The notes under the pieces: generated by a model
Told to the model about the DNA's origin: nothing
What the model saw: the letters and a program-made list of their open reading frames with translations, nothing else
Database searches by the model: none
Shown here: one piece after another, positions 31,575 to 42,804 of the stretch
Layout: each line of letters begins with the position of its first letter
How positions within the stretch are numbered: the stretch's first letter is position 1
Program-made: the position numbers and the translations under genes
NCBI GenBank assembly: GCA_036346355.1
Contig: CM070591.1
Span: 19,700,001-19,764,000, forward strand
From: Rhipidocladum racemiflorum
Lineage: Eukaryota; Streptophyta; Magnoliopsida; Poales; Poaceae
Length of the DNA stretch: 64,000 bases
Direction of reading: 5' to 3'

Positions 31575-31874
31575 TCAACTCGGGCGAACAGGAGGTCCAG
31601 ACGTTCCTTGATCAAGGACAACTTCTTCTCCGTCGGATCGGTGAAACTGATGCTCTGCAGCTGGGTGGCGGAGATGTACGGGCTTGGGAAGCTGCCGCGC
31701 GCGTCGGCGGAGACACTGGGGCACGGCGAGGTGGGCGAAGCGGAGCGAGGCGAGGAAGCTGGGAGCCACCCCGCGGTGGGGCATTTCATCGAGTAGCTTC
31801 TGGGCGGTGCAGGGGTCGGGAACGCGGGCGTAGCTATTGAGGAAGACGGCATAGGAGGAGGCGTCCGAGGGCAC
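31575..31874 (-). pseudogene. Captured PPR-protein fragment, N-terminal part (element A)
   Basis: SDASSYAVFLNSYARVPDPC, TAQKLLDEMPHRGVAPSFLA reads as a pentatricopeptide repeat (AQKLLDEMP is the typical repeat end). It is followed by unrelated sequence. With 29640-29790 it brackets the other captured pieces. Confidence 0.62.
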
Positions 31875-32261
31875 GCGTATGCGGAGGAGGAAACGGTGGG
31901 CGAAGATGAGGAGGGTGACTGGGCGTTGCCGTCGGTGGTAGATCGGGCGGTCGCGCCCGCTGTCCGAGGTGGCGCCGATGTTGGCGTTGCATCACTGGAG
32001 GCGGCCGGGTCGAGTGCTGGTGGCCGGAGCGGTCGTCGGAGAGCGTGCTGGTGGTAGACGCAGTGGATCCGAAGTTGGCGCGCGCCGGAACCCGGGTAGA
32101 TGGCGAGGTAGACGGAGGTGCGCGAAGGGCGGCGGTGGAGTCGAGGAGCGGTGCGGCGGCGCGAAGGAGAGGCGGCGGACGGCGCTGATGATCCGATCTT
32201 CTCTGTCGGCCCGATCGGAACTTAACAGGAGCGATCAATCGATTCCCAACCGGATCGCCGA
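31875..32261 (-). other. Element A leader between PBS and first captured fragment
   Basis: GC-rich. An open minus frame (32274-31834) gives a Pro/Arg/Ser-rich peptide without recognisable domains. Confidence 0.5.
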
Positions 32262-32273
32262 GCTCTGATACCA
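32262..32273 (-). promoter_or_regulatory. Element A primer binding site (initiator tRNA-Met)
   Basis: TGGTATCAGAGC on the minus strand, two bases from the LTR at 32276. Confidence 0.9.
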
Positions 32274-32275
32274 CT

Positions 32276-32510
32276 TGTGATGTCCCTTGGCACCGATCGC
32301 CTCGGCACGTGAGATCAGCACGCTGGTTTGGCGATCACGAACGACAAAACAGAGAAGAACCAAGGATACAGAGAAGAACAGCGAAGAAAGGAGAGAAGGG
32401 GAAAGTAGTTGTTTCAATTCATTTCTTTTTTCTCGTCCCTCTCTCTTTCCTGAACCCAGACTCTTTATACCTCCCTCTCCACCTCTGCCCAGTGGGCCTC
32501 AGGCGTTACA
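32276..32510 (-). repeat. Element A LTR (5' LTR in element orientation)
   Basis: Same sequence as 29295-29529 with one difference. Its outer end is part of a 116 bp tandem duplication. Confidence 0.9.
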
Positions 32511-32691
32511 CAGTGGCGCACAAACAAAGACAAAGATGATAACATCGATCCTAGCAAGTAGCTGTGGTTTGACGAACTCTTTATACCTCCCTCTCCACCT
32601 CTGCCCAGTGGGCCTCAGGCGTTACACGGTGGCGCACAAACAAAGACAAAGATGATAACATCGATCCTAGCAAGTAGCTGCGGTTTGACGA
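32460..32691. repeat. 116-bp tandem duplication of the element A right junction
   Basis: Unit 32460-32575 (last 51 bp of the LTR plus 65 bp of flank) is repeated at 32576-32691. Differences include CAGTG versus CGGTG at the TSD and GCTGTGG versus GCTGCGG. The outer copy keeps the exact TSD. Confidence 0.9.
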
Positions 32692-32832
32692 AATTAATTG
32701 AGGGATAAGATAGATGGGAATCAGGAACACATGATGAAGTGAACAAAGATTTAAGGAGATCACCAAATCCACGGGAACTCGGCAATGAACCTTCAGCGGT
32801 GGCAGAGCGCGGACTAACATGGGAAAGGCGAC
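32692..32832. other. LTR-like sequence, segment 2
   Basis: Non-coding host sequence between element A and the CACTA. It continues at 54816. Confidence 0.5.
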
Positions 32833-32835
32833 CAT
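32833..32835. repeat. Target-site duplication CAT of the CACTA element (second copy 54813-54815)
   Basis: Three-base CAT on both sides of the CACTACAGGAA termini, as expected for CACTA transposons. Confidence 0.85.
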
Positions 32836-33310
32836 CACTACAGGAATCAGATATATTTTCGCCAGCCAAAAGCCGACGAAAATAACCGAAAAACCGACAA
32901 AAATAGATATTTTCGTCGGCCTGCCGTCGAAACTATACCGACGAAAATAATTAGACGAAAATACAACTATTTTCGTCGACGGCCGACGACAATACTGTAT
33001 TTTCGACGGCTTAGGACAGCCGACGAAATTACCGCGCCGTAGGCCAGCACCCATGTACGAGCTGACGTGGCAACTTATTTTCCACGGCCTGGCTGACGAA
33101 AATAGAGTATTTTCCACGGCCTGGCCGACGAAAATACGTATTTTCCACGGCTTCTGTAGCCGACAAAAATAAGTATTGTCCACGGCCTGGCCGACGAAAA
33201 TACATATTTTCCACGGCTTCTGTAGCCGACGAAAATAAGTATTTTCCACGGCCAAGCCGAAGAAAATATCTACCCCAGTATTGTCGATGGCCAGGCCGAC
33301 GAAATTATGT
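32836..33310. repeat. CACTA terminal inverted repeat and left subterminal repeats
   Basis: The 11 bp TIR is followed by about a dozen copies, in both orientations, of GCCGACGAAAAT and its complement, often as back-to-back pairs around TATTTTC (for example at 32871, 32903, 32937, 33090, 33125, 33190, 33225). In En/Spm such motifs bind the TNPA protein. Confidence 0.88.
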
Positions 33311-33364
33311 ATTTTTTAAAAAAAAAAACAAAATCGCAGAAAATCACACATGTACAGAGCAGTC

Positions 33365-33600
33365 ATAGAAATTTTATAACACAAGTCACAGAGATTATGA
33401 AATTCGACAACACAATACCATAATTTCACAATACCACAATTCGACAACATAATACCATCACAATTCGACAACATAATATCATCACAACACAAATACCACA
33501 ATTCAACAACACATGATCATCTCATACACATCATCATCTCATACACAATTCGACAATACAATTCGACAACACAATACCACAATTCGACAACACATCATCT
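33365..33600. repeat. Degenerate tandem repeat of CACAATTCGACAACA units
   Basis: At least eight recurrences of AATTCGACAACA or AATACCA words with a period of about 20-35 bp, inside the CACTA left of the chromovirus. Non-coding. Confidence 0.7.
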
Positions 33601-33655
33601 CATACACATTGTTTGCATCCACATGCCATCACAAAACAATGATCATTTGTATCAT

Positions 33656-33660
33656 CTCAT
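33656..33660. repeat. Target-site duplication CTCAT of the chromovirus (second copy 46275-46279)
   Basis: CTCAT flanks both outer LTR ends. Confidence 0.92.
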
Positions 33661-36600
33661 TGTCGGGACCCCGAATTTGCAAATCCGGACCCTCTGTGTA
33701 TTCAGCACTAGTCCAGGAACGCGCTAGTGCACACAGTCTTTAACATCGGTAAATATCACAATCATACCAATCGATACCATAAAAGTACTTTATTAAAGTA
33801 ATAAAATCAAGTTACTCGACCTTATGGCCAAGTTACAAATATATGCCTCGTAGGGCGAAACTTATTCAGAGAGAAACAATAGCAGCGGAAAATCAAATAA
33901 ACTTCGTGGCGCCATCCAGTATACCACAGGCAACTGACTGGGCTCGCATCCCTAAGTAGTCGGGTCCTCTTGGAGTTCCTCCTCCAAAGCTGGCGTAACC
34001 TCCTCTTCAACTGGTATTGTGTTGAGGCAAGGGTGAGTACTTGGTACTCAGCAAGTCATGCACAGAATGCAAGCTAATATACTATATGCATGGCTTAGTA
34101 CAAAGGAATAGCTTAAGGTATATTTGCAGTAAACAGCTTTTGACAAGTAATATAAGTAGATTCGAAAGCAGTAAAAATAAGTAAAGCATAAATAACTTTT
34201 CAAGAAGTTTAAATAACATTTTTCCCCATCCTAAACCATATTTCCATCCTCTTTATTGTTAAACCAACCCAACTTTTCAAATCCAAGTTATTTTCAGAAA
34301 ATCTAACCCTTGACTGTAATTCCCGAGCATTGTCCAGTACCGTGGACTCGGCTATTCAAATAGATTCTACACTCTGCAGAGGTTATGCACTTTACCCACA
34401 AGATACAATCCACTCACCACGTCAGCCGTGAATCGCCATACAAGAGTATGCGAATGAGCGATCATAACAAAGCCTTTCGGAAGCCTCAAACAACACAGGT
34501 GGTCCTCTCCGGTACGTGCTCTACACCATCCCTTCCCTTAGCCAAGGCGAAGTATGGGACCAACACACCGTTAGATGGGTACCTGGCCACAGCCACGATA
34601 CGCTCCCCCGTACAATCACACAAACGGTGTAACTGACACCCTGAGGCTCCACAAGTGAGTCCTTAGCGACTTAGTCAACTAGGGCCGTCCCATTCCAGCC
34701 ATGTGGTTGCAAGTATGACCCAGTTCAAAGGCTTGCAAGGTTAAGTCCTTAGAGTGACCAGGGCAAGACTACCCGAAAAACCAAATCATCATCCCCAATG
34801 CCACACTGGCCCACCTGATTACTCTTGCCACATGCCCCGGTCGAAAACTGTTTATCAAACCCCAGTTGATTACCATGCACCACGTGCCATCAACATCACA
34901 TGATACTTTTCCAAAACAGGTTCAATATATCATTAAGTCCATATTATCATTTGATTGTCCAAAATCATGTCATGAGCACGTAGCAGGTCTAAGCGATATC
35001 TTGCAACGATCTAAACCCATGTTGGCAATTTAATAATGTCCAACTAGTAAACCACAACTAGGGTGACAAGGGATCATGGCACATACTTAAGTAATCAAGG
35101 TGTCATATATCAAATTGGTATTTATCTAACCCCCAGGTTTAAACAAAGTATCTTTCTAATTGAACTAGCATGCAATAGTTTAAATCAAAATAGATTTCGA
35201 AATAGGATCAATATGGTCAAAGCACAACTTGCCTTCAAAAAGCACTTGCTCTTGGTCTTGAGTTGGATCCTGAGTCAACACTTCTCCCTCGAATCCTTCC
35301 GGCACTTCAACGTCTATTCGTAAAGCGTGCAAATAGCAAATACACAAATAAACACTAGGCAAAAAGATCCCAAAACTCCAAATAAAATCCATAAACAGAG
35401 AGAACATAATTTTCTGGATTTTTAGAAACTGGAATCGTCAAATTTGGAGTTAAAACGCAAAAGTTATGATTATTTAAAGTTTAAATAATCAATTAAATAA
35501 TATTACAGAGAAAAACTTTAGTCCAAAAATTAAATAAAATTCATATTTAGGTAGATCTTAATTTTATACAAATTTAGAAATTTGAATCGCTCAAATCGGA
35601 GTTGAAACGCAAAAGTTATAAGCGTTTGAAGTTTGAATCTAAATTTGAATCAATATTTCGAATTAATAAATCATTTTCTTTTTCGGAAATTAATTATTGC
35701 GTCAGCAAGGACACGTGTCAGCTCCTGATTGGCTGGCTGACGTCAGCCGGCTCATGGGCTCAGCTCACGGCGCGGTTCGGTCCACGGTGGACCCGGTCCA
35801 CAGCTCCACGTGAGACTGACATGTGGGACCCACCTGTCAGTGCAGGGTCTCACGCAAACGCGGCTGACGTGTGGGCCCTCTGACATGCGGGGCCCGCGTG
35901 TCAGTGACCACGCACGCGCGCGTGGGCGCGACGGCTCGGCTTCCTGGACGCGTGGCACAATCGTGGCCGTTGGTTTGAAATCCGACGGCTGGGATTGAGT
36001 TTGGCCTCATGTGCTTGGGGCGCACGTGGATCGATCAGGCCGTTGGATCTTGATCCAACGGTCCGCATCCAATCTAACCTGGTGCGATTCTTGATACGCG
36101 GCGCAACCTAAGCCGTTGGATCTAGATCCAACGGTTGGGATTAGATCTAGGATTTTCAACGGAAACTCACCGAGGTGACGTGGCACGATCTGGGCCTTTG
36201 GATCTTGATCGGACGGTTGGTGGAGCTTCGGGTCGGCGATGGCTTCACTGCGGAGTTGCTGCCGGCGCCGAGGACGGCGACCACCCAAACGGGCGGTTGG
36301 GGCGTGCTCGGCGAGATGGAGGGTGTCTTCAGCGCGCCTGGCCGGGTTTGAATCTGGGGTCAATGGCGGCGGAGGGCGACGGCGGCGAGGCGAGGCAAGG
36401 ACCGTGGCGGCGCTTCACGCAACTACGGCGAGCGATTCCGCGAACCTACGGCGGCTAGAGCTCGGCGGGTTAGGGCAAGAAGTGCGCGGTGTCACGGCGG
36501 TCCTCGGTGCGATCCGGCATTAAATAGCCCCGGAGGCGTGCTCGGCGAGCCCTAATCGATCCGCAATGGCGCGCTCGGCGGCGGAGTCCGGCTCGATTCT

Positions 36601-37130
36601 GAAGACGACGAAATCGTGGCCGCCCACGTGTCGCGCTCAACGCCACGATCGCACGGCGCGATCGGTCCGGTCGGTTCTGGCTTTCGGTCGAGTCGGCGGA
36701 TCTCAGCCGTTGGATCTTGATCCAACGGTTGGGATCGATTAGGGTTAGGAGTGGGTTCGGTCGAGTCAACTGGCTCGGGTCGGACTCGAGTCCGACTCGG
36801 TCGGATGAACAGTACTTGACCCGAGTTGGATTTTCCAGCGATTTAATATTTAAAATAATTCACAGTAATTCATTTAATTCATTAAAAATAGCAAATTACT
36901 CATAAAAATTCCAGAAAAATTCTGGAAAATATTTTGGATTATTTTGGACTCAAATAAAATATTTCCAACAAAAATTTATTTGCAAAATTAAATTCTTTAA
37001 TTATTTCAAAATGGAATAAATTCAAATAAAATTCCAAATAAATCCAAATAAATTCCAGAAAATTCCAAAAATTCACCAAAGTGCCAAATCACACATGAAT
37101 TTAAGAAAAGCAAAATTTTGGGATGTTACA
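33661..37130 (-). repeat. Chromovirus LTR (3' LTR in element orientation)
   Basis: 3470 bp. The left third is AT-moderate, followed by a GC-rich promoter-like part (35700-36700) and an AT-rich end. Differences from 42805-46274 cluster at CAG/CTG words. Confidence 0.93.
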
Positions 37131-37132
37131 AA

Positions 37133-37150
37133 CCTCCCCCCCTTAATAGA
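37133..37150 (-). promoter_or_regulatory. Chromovirus polypurine tract
   Basis: Plus-strand CCTCCCCCCCTTAATA is TATTAAGGGGGGGAGG on the coding strand, just before the 3' LTR. Confidence 0.85.
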
Positions 37151-37345
37151 ATCTCGTCCCCGAGATTCAGGGCTCACTAAAGAAATAGGTTTGGAAATTC
37201 TTTCTTCAAATCCTCTTCACTCCCAAGTCGCTTCGCTTTCCTCATGGTTGCTCCAATCGAACTCTACGGAAACGGTTGACTTGTTTCTAGTTTCTCGGTC
37301 CATTGTTTCTAGAATCCTAACAGGATGTTCCTTATAAGTCAAATC
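37150..37345 (-). pseudogene. Chromovirus chromodomain
   Basis: Minus-strand frame pieces LTYKEHPVRILETMDRETRN, VEFDWSNHEESEATWE and EEDLKKEFPNLFL form the CR-type chromodomain of Tekay elements (usual ILDTKERVTRNK, WSHHSEEEATWE). It targets integration to heterochromatin. A stop follows ATWE and the frame differs from that of integrase. Confidence 0.82.
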
Positions 37346-38500
37346 CTCTTGCAACTCAATTGACTCTAGCGGTGTCTGCTCTCAGAACTCGAAGACACTT
37401 CTTCAATCGGGACACATGGAATACATCATGCACTCCCGCCAACGATCGTGGCAACTCCGGTGATAAGCAACTTCGCCTCTGCGGCTCAAAACCTTAAATG
37501 GTCCAACATAACGGGGTGCGAGTTTCCCTTTGGCATGGAACCTCTTAACTCCCCGGAGAGGCGTAACTCTGAGGTATACAAAGTCTTCTAGTTCAAAACG
37601 CAAATCTCGGCGACGATTGTCAGCATAACTCTTCTCTCGAGATTGGGCTGTCTTCAACCTTTCCCTAATCATGGCGATCCGCTCTTCACCTCTTGAAGAA
37701 TATCAAGCCCAAAGACACGGCTCGCCACGGTCTCATTCCAATTCAATGGTGTCCGACAGGTCGACCATACAAAGGCCTCAAAAGGTGACATCTCAGAACT
37801 AGCCTCGATAACTATTGTTGTAACTAAACTCGGCATACGGCAAACTTTTATCCCAAGAGGTAGCATAAGCCAATGCACAAGCTCTCAACATATCCTCTAG
37901 AATCTGGTTGACTCTTTCTGGCCTGGTCCATCCGTCTGTGGATGATAAGGCATCTTGAAGTTCAAACGGGTTCCCATGGCTTCATGCAACTTATTCCGTA
38001 ACCTTGAGGTAAATTGGGTACCTCTGTCTGATACAATCCTCTTTGGCACTCCGTGCAAACAGACAATCCCGATCATGTACAACTCGCTAACTTATCTCCC
38101 GAGTAGGTGGTCTTCACGGGATAAAATGGGCTACTTTGGTCAAGCGATCCACTATAACCCATATGGAGTCATAACCTCCTTGAGTCTTCGACAACCGGTA
38201 ATGAAATCCATTCCGATTTCCTCCCACTTCCACTCAGGTATCTTCGGTACCGTAGCAATCTCGCTGGTCTCGATGCATTGCCTTGACTCTCCGGCATACG
38301 TCGCACAATGCAACATGCTCGGCAACTTCACGCTTCATACTCGGCCACCGAATCTCTCCTTCGATCCTCGATACATCTTGGCGCTTCCAGGATGAATCGA
38401 GTACTTAGAGTCATGGGCTTCTTCCGTAATCGCTTGCTTTAACTCCTTTTTGTTAGGCACACAAATGCGATCCTTCATCCATAACGTGCCTTGCTCGTCT
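37346..38500 (-). pseudogene. Chromovirus integrase
   Basis: Pieces in order: zinc-domain start EEAHDSKYSIHPGSAKMY (about 38360-38415), core with CLHGVPKRIVSDRGTQFTS (second catalytic Asp) and PYHPQTDGPGQKE (third acidic residue displaced) at 37897-38082, and C-terminal LKTAQSREKSYADNRRRDL, FHAKGKLAPRYVGPFKVLSR at 37403-37672. Several frame breaks. Confidence 0.85.
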
Positions 38501-39159
38501 AGCTTGAAATCCTTTGCCTTGCCTTCCTCCATTTTGGAATTAATCCTACGGATCTTGTCATCATCCTTCTGTCCTTCTCGGATCCGATCCTCTAGGGTAG
38601 GCTTTACTTCCAATGCGGCCAAGAATCCGCTAGGTACAACCTCAATCTTCATTTTCTGGAAATCCTCACATAACTCATCCTGACTTGTGGCTAGCAACGT
38701 ACTCACGGTATGGCTTTTCCGGCTCAGAGCGTCAGCTACTACGTTGGCCTTCCCAGGATGGTAATGGATTCCAACATTATAGTCCTTGATTAACTCCAGC
38801 CATCTCCTCTGCCTCATATTCAGATCCGACTGGGTGAATATGTACTTAAGGCTCTTATGATCCGTATATACTTCACATCTGTTTCCAATCAGATAGTGAC
38901 GCCATATCTTCAAAGCATGCACTACGGCGGCTAGCTCTAGGTCATGTGTCGGATAATTTTCCTCATGCGGCCTCAACTGCCTTGATGCATAAGCGACGAC
39001 CTTTCCATTCTGCATCAGCACACATCCAAGTCCTTGGCGCGATGCGTCACAATAAATATCGAAGCTTTGAGCAACATCCGGTAGAACCAACACCGTGTCG
39101 ATGTCAATCGCTTCTTCAGCTCTGAAATCCTTTCTCACATTCTCAAGGCGTCCATGCAA
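38501..39159 (-). pseudogene. Chromovirus RNase H
   Basis: A clean stretch of frame (the ORF spans 38335-39159) with FDIYCDASRQGLGCVLMQNG, VVAYASRQLRPHEENYPTHD, LELAAVVHALKIWRHYL, TDHKSLKYIFTQSDLNMRQR and DALSRKSH. The catalytic Asp, Glu and Asp positions are present. Confidence 0.9.
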
Positions 39160-39980
39160 ACTTCTTTTCCTTCTTCAAAGAATTGCGTAAGAGGTTTCGC
39201 AATTGTCGAAAAACCTTCGATGAAACGGCGGTAGTATCCTGCCATTCCAAGGAAACTCGAACTGGTCACGCCTTCTACTGCTCCCAATGTAACACAGCTT
39301 CTACTTTGCTTGGATCTATCATGACTCCTTCTGCGGTCATCACATGTCCAAGGAACTCCACTTTGTCCTTCCAAAAATCACATTTCCGAACTTGGCGAAA
39401 AGTTGTCGTCCCCTCGGCTTTTCCAAAACTCGCCTTAAGTGTTCGGCATGTTCATCCTCTGTCTTGGAGTAGACTAGGATATCGTCTATGAACACGACGA
39501 CAAACTTGTCCAAATATTCCATGAACACCTTATTCATCATATTCATGAAATAAGTGGCGCATTCGTCAAATCCCAAAGGACATAATCAGAACTCGTAATG
39601 TCCATATCTTGACGAGAATGCAGTCTTGAATATCTTCCGATCGGATCTTTAATCGATGGTATCCCGATCTCGATCAATCTTGGAGAAAACTCCGGCTCCT
39701 CTTAATCGATCAAACAAATCATCAATCCTGGGTAGCGGATACTTATTTTTCACGGTGACTTCATTGAGTGCACGGTAGTCAATGCACATCCCGAAACTCC
39801 CGCCCTTCTTCTTGACAAACAAAACTGGTGCTCCCACGGCGACGAACTTGGTCTCGATAAATCCTTTCTCCATTAACTCTTCTAGTCTGTTTCTTCATCT
39901 CTACCAACTCCTCGGTAGACATCCGATAGGGTCTCTTTGCTATCGGTCTTTGTACCCTTACAAGCTCTATCACAAACTCT
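39160..39980 (-). pseudogene. Chromovirus reverse transcriptase
   Basis: Pieces in three frames: PIAKRPYRMSTEELVEMKKQ, FVKKKGGSFGMCIDYRALNE, KNKYPLPRIDDLFDRLRGAG, FSKID, then GFDECATYFMNMMNKVF and the catalytic FIDDILVYSKTEDEH (about 39480-39525), and FLGMAGYYRRFIEGFS. Frameshifts separate the palm segments. Confidence 0.87.
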
Positions 39981-40089
39981 ATGTCCCCTGCCTCGCGGCA
40001 TACCTGTAGATCTTCGGGAAAAACATCGGGTACTCATTCACTACTGGGACATCCTCTATGCGATTGCCTTGGTACTGTTAACCATCAAT

Positions 40090-40510
40090 CGTCCATCTCT
40101 AATCAAGGTGGCTTGAAATTCCACTTTCTTCCCACACGGGCTCTCAATCGAGATAGTCCTTCGCCCACAATCCAATACAGACCTTGTGCTTGGATAACCA
40201 ATCCATTCCCAATATAACATCTAAGGTCCTGGTCTCCAAAATTATAAGGTTTGCTAGGAACTCTATTCCATCTATTAGTATTCTCACCCCGGAACATCCT
40301 ACTTCCGTTCGGAGTTCTAACTGTGGGTTTGAACTAAAAGCATGCACTTAAGTCTTGCAATCCTTAAATCATTTCTAGTAGCAAAGCCTTGCGAAACAAA
40401 CGAATGCGAAGCTCCGAGTCAAACAAAATCAAGCAGGTGTATCGAGTTAACAAGTAACTTACCCAAGACGACGTCAGTAGCATTTTGCAATGCATCCGCG
40501 GTGACATGGT
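40090..40510 (-). pseudogene. Chromovirus protease
   Basis: VNHVTADALQNATDVVLGKL followed in another frame by a damaged active site (LFDS, then frame change at about 40400), and VRILIDGIEFLANLIILE, DVILGMDWLSKH at 40144-40347. The DSGAS motif itself is not readable. Confidence 0.75.
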
Positions 40511-40659
40511 TGACTCGGCCTCTCACCACGGCCTGGGTGTGGCTCCTGGTGTTTGGCGCCCTAGCTGGGTGGTTCCTAGATTGAAGCGAACTGGGTCGCT
40601 CCTGCTGTCTTCTTCGGACAACTGTTGGCAAAGTGTCACGGCTCGTTGCGGTTATGTAA

Positions 40660-41596
40660 CAGCGTCTCACTGTTCCTTCTTGTTGCACAGGGTAGCGTTT
40701 CTAGCGGGGCTGGGGTTTGGTAGTTCGATTGGCAGGTCTTGGTGCCGAGGATGGTGTCCTCGTTGCATTACGTGGTTGGAATCAAGAATTGATTTGGTGC
40801 AACTCTCAAGCGCTATGCGTTCCTCGACGTGATCCTTCTTTGTTGCATCCTGCGCTTCTGTTCTCATCCAGTTCCTTGCGCTTGTCCTCAAGAATAAGCG
40901 CCTTATTCACCAACTCTTGGAAATCTGGAAAGGTGTGGGTGATCAACCCTACTTGCAATCCTGAGTTAAGTCCCTTCATAAAACGAGACTGCCTGGATTT
41001 ATCTGTCGCTACATCCTCAAAGTGCGTAGCGTGCTAGCTGTGTGAACTTGTTCGTAGTCGACCACCGGCCGATTACCTTGCTTGATGCTCTGAACTCCTC
41101 CTTCTTAAGGTCCATGATTCCTTCAGGCACGTGATCTTGTCGGAATGCAAATGTGAACTCTTCCCAAGTGATATCTTGAGGGTTCTCTGCGTGCACAAGT
41201 TCTCCCACCATTCGGCAATGTTCCTTCCGGTGATGAGAAGCGTATAGTACCTTCTCATTTCCTATGCATGAGCTATGTGTAACTTCCTCTCAATTGATCT
41301 TAACCAATCGTCGGCCTCCAACGGATTGGCATTCCCGAGAGAAAGTGGGTGGGTGAGTCCTCATGAACTCGACACCTTGTATTCAAGCGTGGTCCCCGAT
41401 TAACTTGATTAGCAAAGTGGCCTGAGCAAAGGACGTGCTGCATTTGTTGCATCATAGCATGCATCAATCGAGTCTGGGCAGCAAGAAACGCCCGAAATTC
41501 TGCACATCCGGTGGCGGTCTTTGGTGCTCCATCATTGGGGTTTCCATTGGCGAGATCCACTCCCATTGCTTCCAAAGTTTCCACGGTGTTCACCAT
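40660..41596 (-). pseudogene. Chromovirus gag
   Basis: Starts MVNTVETLEAMGVDLANGN (41596), then EFRAFLAAQTRLMHAMMQQM, and the capsid pieces AEWWENL and ITWEEFTFAFRQDHVPEGIM, DLKKEEF (41017-41258). A zinc-knuckle zone near 40690 (LCNKKEQ) is not intact. Confidence 0.82.
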
Positions 41597-41825
41597 CTGT
41601 CGATTTGCTCTAGGTTTAGAGATGAGAGGGAAGCAAGAATAGACAAGTAATATGGAACTTATGCGGGGCGAAAGGTGTAGCCTTAAGGTCCAACTTTATT
41701 ATTAATAACTTGGTATGGTCGCTTACAATGCCTAAGGGCCTTGCAACACATACCGCACACTCAAAGAAACAAAGCAAATCCAAATCGAACTAACTCACGG
41801 AGTCTAACGCCTAAAGGGTGACTCT

Positions 41826-42587
41826 TTATTTTATGACGCGACTCGGCGAAGGAGTCTCACTATAGAACCTAAGCTCACTCATCGAGAAAACCTCCACGGC
41901 CTGGTACGGTGTCTTTGCGGCATAGGCGCGAAACGATCGCCATGTCCAAATGACTATGTCATCTGTGGTAGTCGAAGAAGCGGTGTCCTCATCGAGATCC
42001 GACTCCTCTGGATCGCTCGTGTAGCTCGAGTAATCTTGGCTCTGGGTCCGTCCGTACAAAGTCATTTCCAACTCATCAATCCTTCGTAGAAGGTGTGCCA
42101 CATACTCTTGAGCTTCCCGCCATCTGTTCTTCTCTGTCGTGATCTCCTTGCGGGCCTTCAGAGCTCCTTGCTTGTATTATCTAGTACATCTTCCTGGCGA
42201 CGACGAATCGTGCCAATCGTGTAACCGTGGCATTCTCATCCTGAATCGCCGTCGAAGGTTATCGCTGGCGCGGATGGTAACGAACACCGTACTCTCCAAC
42301 TCTCCTGGCGTGGATATCGTAATGTGCCGCATTGCTCGTCGTGAAACTTCTTGGATACCCATCTGCATTGTAGACCTTCTAGCGGTCAAAGTGTATCGAG
42401 CGATTGCCTGGCCCCTCTTCCTGGCAGGTACCTCAATCCTCACGTCACAAGCCTTGATCAATCCTGCTTGTCTGATCACTTCCACTTGGTATTGGGGCTT
42501 CTCAAAATCTCCGAGAGTTTGTAGCATGTGCCAAAGCTCTGCGGCGTGACCAACTCCCAGATCAACGTAGTTGAACTCTTCCTCCAT
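41826..42587 (-). pseudogene. Chromovirus extra ORF upstream of gag (ORF0-like)
   Basis: A minus-strand frame from MEEEFNYVDLGVGHAAELWH (42587) with a stop at 42177, re-open in the same frame from 42101 (MAHLLRRIDELEMTLYGRTQ) to 41826, about 250 residues in all. It contains a helix and an acidic Ser/Thr-rich stretch (DPEESDLDEDTASSTTTDD). It lies between the PBS and gag, where RIRE3/RIRE8-type elements have an extra ORF of unknown function. Confidence 0.65.
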
Positions 42588-42790
42588 CTGTTACAAGAGT
42601 GCTTTACGTAAGAACTCGAAATTTTCGAATTGTGACAAGGTAAGGGAAAATTTCAGCAAGAGACAAGAAAAGAGAGAAGGGGATAAGTCGAGATGTCATT
42701 TCTTGTCTTCACAAATTTTTAGCTTTAGAAAATAGGTTTTATCCTCACTACGACCATTCTAACTTAGGGTTGAGCCTACAGTCAAGTATG

Positions 42791-42802
42791 GCTCTGATAC
42801 CA
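42791..42802 (-). promoter_or_regulatory. Chromovirus primer binding site (initiator tRNA-Met)
   Basis: TGGTATCAGAGC on the minus strand, two bases from the LTR at 42805. Confidence 0.92.
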
Positions 42803-42804
42803 CC

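Larger units (their letters stand above)
29295..32510 (-). mobile_element. Element A: non-autonomous LTR retrotransposon carrying captured host-gene pieces
   Basis: Two 235 bp LTRs (29295-29529 and 32276-32510) that differ at one visible base bound a 2.7 kb interior. On the minus strand the PBS complementary to initiator tRNA-Met (TGGTATCAGAGC, 32262-32273) lies next to the right LTR and a G-rich PPT (AAGGGGGCGG) next to the left LTR. The element therefore runs right to left. No protease, RT or integrase is present. The interior encodes a chimera of PPR, phytochrome, JmjC and Acinus-like pieces. Structure and cargo recall maize Bs1. Enzymes must come from an autonomous partner, not identified here. 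Confidence 0.87.

Noticed and set aside
38335..39159. Intact host reverse transcriptase or RNase H gene
   Set aside because: The long open frame is only the RNase H part of the chromovirus pol and is flanked by its RT and integrase remnants.
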